Shown here: positions 61,750 to 64,000 of the stretch, one piece after another
Position numbering within the stretch: the stretch's first letter is position 1
Layout: the number at the start of each line of letters is the position of its first letter
From: Paraburkholderia sabiae
GTDB lineage: Bacteria; Pseudomonadota; Gammaproteobacteria; Burkholderiales; Burkholderiaceae
Reading direction: 5' to 3'
Length of the DNA stretch: 64,000 bases
NCBI RefSeq assembly: GCF_030412785.1
Contig: NZ_CP125295.1
Coordinates: 1,426,001-1,490,000, forward strand
Position numbers and translations under genes: made by a program
The notes under the pieces: generated by a model
Database searches by the model: none
The model's input: the letters and a program-made list of their open reading frames with translations, nothing else
What the model was told of the DNA's origin: nothing

Positions 61750-64000
61750 TCCAAGACAGGGTGCAAACTTCGGCGCCGTTGCCAGTCGCGAAGTGGCGCT
61801 TGCCGACTACATCCCCTACTCGGCGCATGTTACCGATCAGGTGATCAGGACGCGCGAGGGCGATTACCTGCGGATCTGGAAGGTTGCTGGTATCGCATTC
61901 GAGGCTGCCGATCCGGTGGACGTCCTCGTTCGTCACGATGGGTTCAACCAGCTCGTGCGTGCGCTGCCCGGTGGGCACGCCGCACTCTGGTCACACCGTC
62001 TGCGCCGGCGTGTGTCAGACCACTTTGACTCGCCTTATGGCAACCGCTTCTGCCAGGAACTGGCCACGCGCTACTACGCGAGTTTCGCGGGCTACCGGAT
62101 GATGGCGAACGAACTGTATCTGACACTCGTCTATCGTCCCAACCGCACGAAGCTCGGGCGTGCCTTTAGCCGCGCGGCGCGCCGCACACGCGAGGACATC
62201 AGGCACGACGAACAGGAAGCGCTGAAAGTGATGGACGAACTCGGCGCCCAGGTCGAGTCGGGGCTGAAGCCCTACGATCCGGTGGCGCTTGGGGTCTATC
62301 ACAGGCCGAGTCCCTTCACGAAGCGGCCGCGCCGGTATTCGTCTGCGCTGGAACTGCTCGGCTATCTCGTCAACGCAGTCTGGGAGCCGGAGCCGGTTCC
62401 TTCCGGGACGATCCGTGAGGCACTGCCGACCTCGCGCCTGTTCGTGGGCGTGGAGAAGGTCGAGATCCGCATGCCATCCGCGACCCGTTACGCCGCGCTG
62501 CTCGACCTGAAGGACTATCCCGAGGAAACCGAGCCGGGCATGCTCAATGGCCTGCTGTATGGCGACTTCGAGTATATCGAGACACAGAGCTTCACGATCC
62601 TCGACAAACCCGGTGCGAAGGAAGCGCTTGAGCGCCAGCGTAACCAGCTGATCGCCGGCGAGGACGTGGCCGTCTCCCAGGTCGAGGCGATGGATCGTGC
62701 GCTCAACGACCTGATCAACGGTGATTTCGTACTGGGCGAATATCACTATTCGCTCGCGGTGCTGGCCGATACGCCCGCAGCAGTCTCGAAGCACGTTGCG
62801 AGGGCCCGCACGCAGCTTGCCGATGCCGGTTTCCAGACCGCCCTTATCGATCTCGTGGCGGACGCTGCATGGTTCGCGCAGTTGCCGGGCAACTGGCGCT
62901 ACCGCCCACGCGAAGCGAAGCTGACGTCCCGCAATTTCTGTGGTCTTGCGAGTCTGCACAACTTCGCAACCGGCAAACGCGATGGCAATCCGTGGGGTGA
63001 GGCGATCACGATTGTCAAGACGCCGAGCGGCCAGCCGCTATACCTGAATTTCCATGTCACGCCGGAGAAGCAGGATTCGGCCGACGAGAAGGCGCTTGCC
63101 AATACACAGATCATCGGTCAGGCCGGTGCGGGCAAGACGGTCCTCGAACTGTTTCTGCTGGCGATGGCGACGAAGTTCGGGCTGACCGCGGTGCTGTACG
63201 ACAAGGATCGCGGCACCGAGATCGCGATCCGTGCGATGGGCGGCATCTATACGGTGTTCCGCCGAGGCGAGCCGACGGGGCTCAATCCGTTCCAGATGAC
63301 GCCGGACGAGTCCGTGCTCGACTTCTGGGAGCGGCTGGTGCGCAAGCTCGTCGATACGGGTTTGCCGTTGTCCGCCAAAGACGAATTCGACATCTCACGT
63401 GCGGTGCGTCAAGTCGCCCGCATGGAAAAGCCGCTGCGGCGCCTGTCGATAGTTCGGCAACTGCTGCCGAATGTAGGCGAGAACAGTCTGCACGCCCGTA
63501 TCGCGAAATGGTGTGCAGGCGGCCGACTGGGCTGGGTCCTCGACAACCCGACGGACACCGTGGACCTCGCACGCGCGAAACTCTTCGGCTTCGACGATAC
63601 CGAACTGCTCGATGACGCGGAAGTTTCGACGCCCGTCACGATGTACCTGCTGCACCTGACGGAAAGCCTGATCGATGGCCGGCGCTTCATCTATGTAATG
63701 ACGGAATTCTGGAAGCGGCTGGGGGACCCCGTCTTCACGGACTTTGCGAAGAACAAGCAGAAGACGATCCGCAAGCAGAACGGGCTGGGCATTTTCGATA
63801 CCCAGTCTCCGGCGGATGTACTGCGCAGTGACATTGCCCGGGCGCTGATCGAGCAGAGCGCGACATTCTTCTTCCTGCCGAATCCGCGGGCCGACTACGA
63901 CGACTACGTGCATGGCTTCAAGCTGACGGACGCCGAATTCAACGTCGTGCGCAATCTCGGCGAGAACAGCCGCATGTTTCTGGTCAAGCAGGGGCATCGG
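61739..64000 (+). CDS. virB4: VirB4-like conjugation ATPase, partial (no stop in window)
   Basis: Energising ATPase of the VirB-type secretion system. The frame opens at ATG 61739 and runs, without a stop, to the last base of the window: 754 codons visible. The N-terminal CagE/TrbE-like domain (VALADYIPYSAHVTDQVIRTREG) leads to a RecA-like domain with Walker A GQAGAGKT at residues 460-467. The Walker B-like segment FIYVMTEFWK (650-659) has Thr655 where an Asp usually precedes the Glu. The gene continues past 64000; known VirB4 proteins are around 800 aa, so little is missing. Confidence 0.92.
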   Translation, partial: MLADPRQGANFGAVASREVALADYIPYSAHVTDQVIRTREGDYLRIWKVAGIAFEAADPVDVLVRHDGFNQLVRALPGGHAALWSHRLRRRVSDHFDSPYGNRFCQELATRYYASFAGYRMMANELYLTLVYRPNRTKLGRAFSRAARRTREDIRHDEQEALKVMDELGAQVESGLKPYDPVALGVYHRPSPFTKRPRRYSSALELLGYLVNAVWEPEPVPSGTIREALPTSRLFVGVEKVEIRMPSATRYAALLDLKDYPEETEPGMLNGLLYGDFEYIETQSFTILDKPGAKEALERQRNQLIAGEDVAVSQVEAMDRALNDLINGDFVLGEYHYSLAVLADTPAAVSKHVARARTQLADAGFQTALIDLVADAAWFAQLPGNWRYRPREAKLTSRNFCGLASLHNFATGKRDGNPWGEAITIVKTPSGQPLYLNFHVTPEKQDSADEKALANTQIIGQAGAGKTVLELFLLAMATKFGLTAVLYDKDRGTEIAIRAMGGIYTVFRRGEPTGLNPFQMTPDESVLDFWERLVRKLVDTGLPLSAKDEFDISRAVRQVARMEKPLRRLSIVRQLLPNVGENSLHARIAKWCAGGRLGWVLDNPTDTVDLARAKLFGFDDTELLDDAEVSTPVTMYLLHLTESLIDGRRFIYVMTEFWKRLGDPVFTDFAKNKQKTIRKQNGLGIFDTQSPADVLRSDIARALIEQSATFFFLPNPRADYDDYVHGFKLTDAEFNVVRNLGENSRMFLVKQGHR

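Overview
The window looks like chromosome of a Paraburkholderia/Caballeronia-type betaproteobacterium (recognised from gene order and protein similarity; no database search was possible). Positions 1-30205 and 30206-64000 are two different worlds: a conserved housekeeping block, then a mobile island joined to it at the 3' end of guaA.

Housekeeping block. A probable glnD start (1-35) and map lie on the minus strand, divergent from the classical translation, envelope and lipid A cluster: rpsB, tsf, pyrH, frr, uppS, cdsA, dxr, rseP, bamA, skp/ompH, lpxD, fabZ, lpxA, lpxB, rnhB, then a TrmH-type RNA methylase. Next comes the divergent pair ppsR (regulator) and ppsA (PEP synthase), then nfeD and a stomatin-like gene. 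After these is a 466-bp imperfect long inverted repeat and a heptanucleotide tandem repeat, followed by smpB (minus strand), ratA and rnfH-like, an EamA transporter, and guaB - membrane protein - guaA.

Island. A P4-type tyrosine integrase (30428-31744) starts 222 bp after the guaA stop, behind a perfect 33-bp palindrome and repeated ACGGTAT motifs. The far end is outside the window. Cargo is metabolic. (a) A MocR-regulated cluster holds a DUF1537 acid-sugar kinase, a PdxA-like dehydrogenase, a phosphate-binding TIM barrel, a cupin and a cyclase-family hydrolase, and probably handles a C4 sugar acid or relative. (b) A MerR/SDR pair has a textbook MerR spacer operator. (c) There is an APC permease and a LysR regulator. 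(d) A GntR-controlled regulon (MFS importer, FAD oxidoreductase, enoyl-CoA hydratase, CoA-transferase, acyl-CoA dehydrogenase, EtfB, EtfA) carries the palindrome GTAATATATTAC or a near copy at all its divergent promoters. (e) A small protein with an internal tandem duplication, an ArgP-like LysR regulator and an intact IS3-family element follow. (f) A fatty-acid-desaturase/transporter pair stands opposite an ACT-domain protein.

From 58.2 kb the conjugation module begins: a coiled hypothetical, an AlpA-like regulator, a small HTH-like ORF, TrbM, VirB1, VirB2, VirB3, and a VirB4 ATPase that is still open at base 64000. Integrase, AlpA and a VirB-type secretion system together indicate an integrative and conjugative element (ICE) with a catabolic load.
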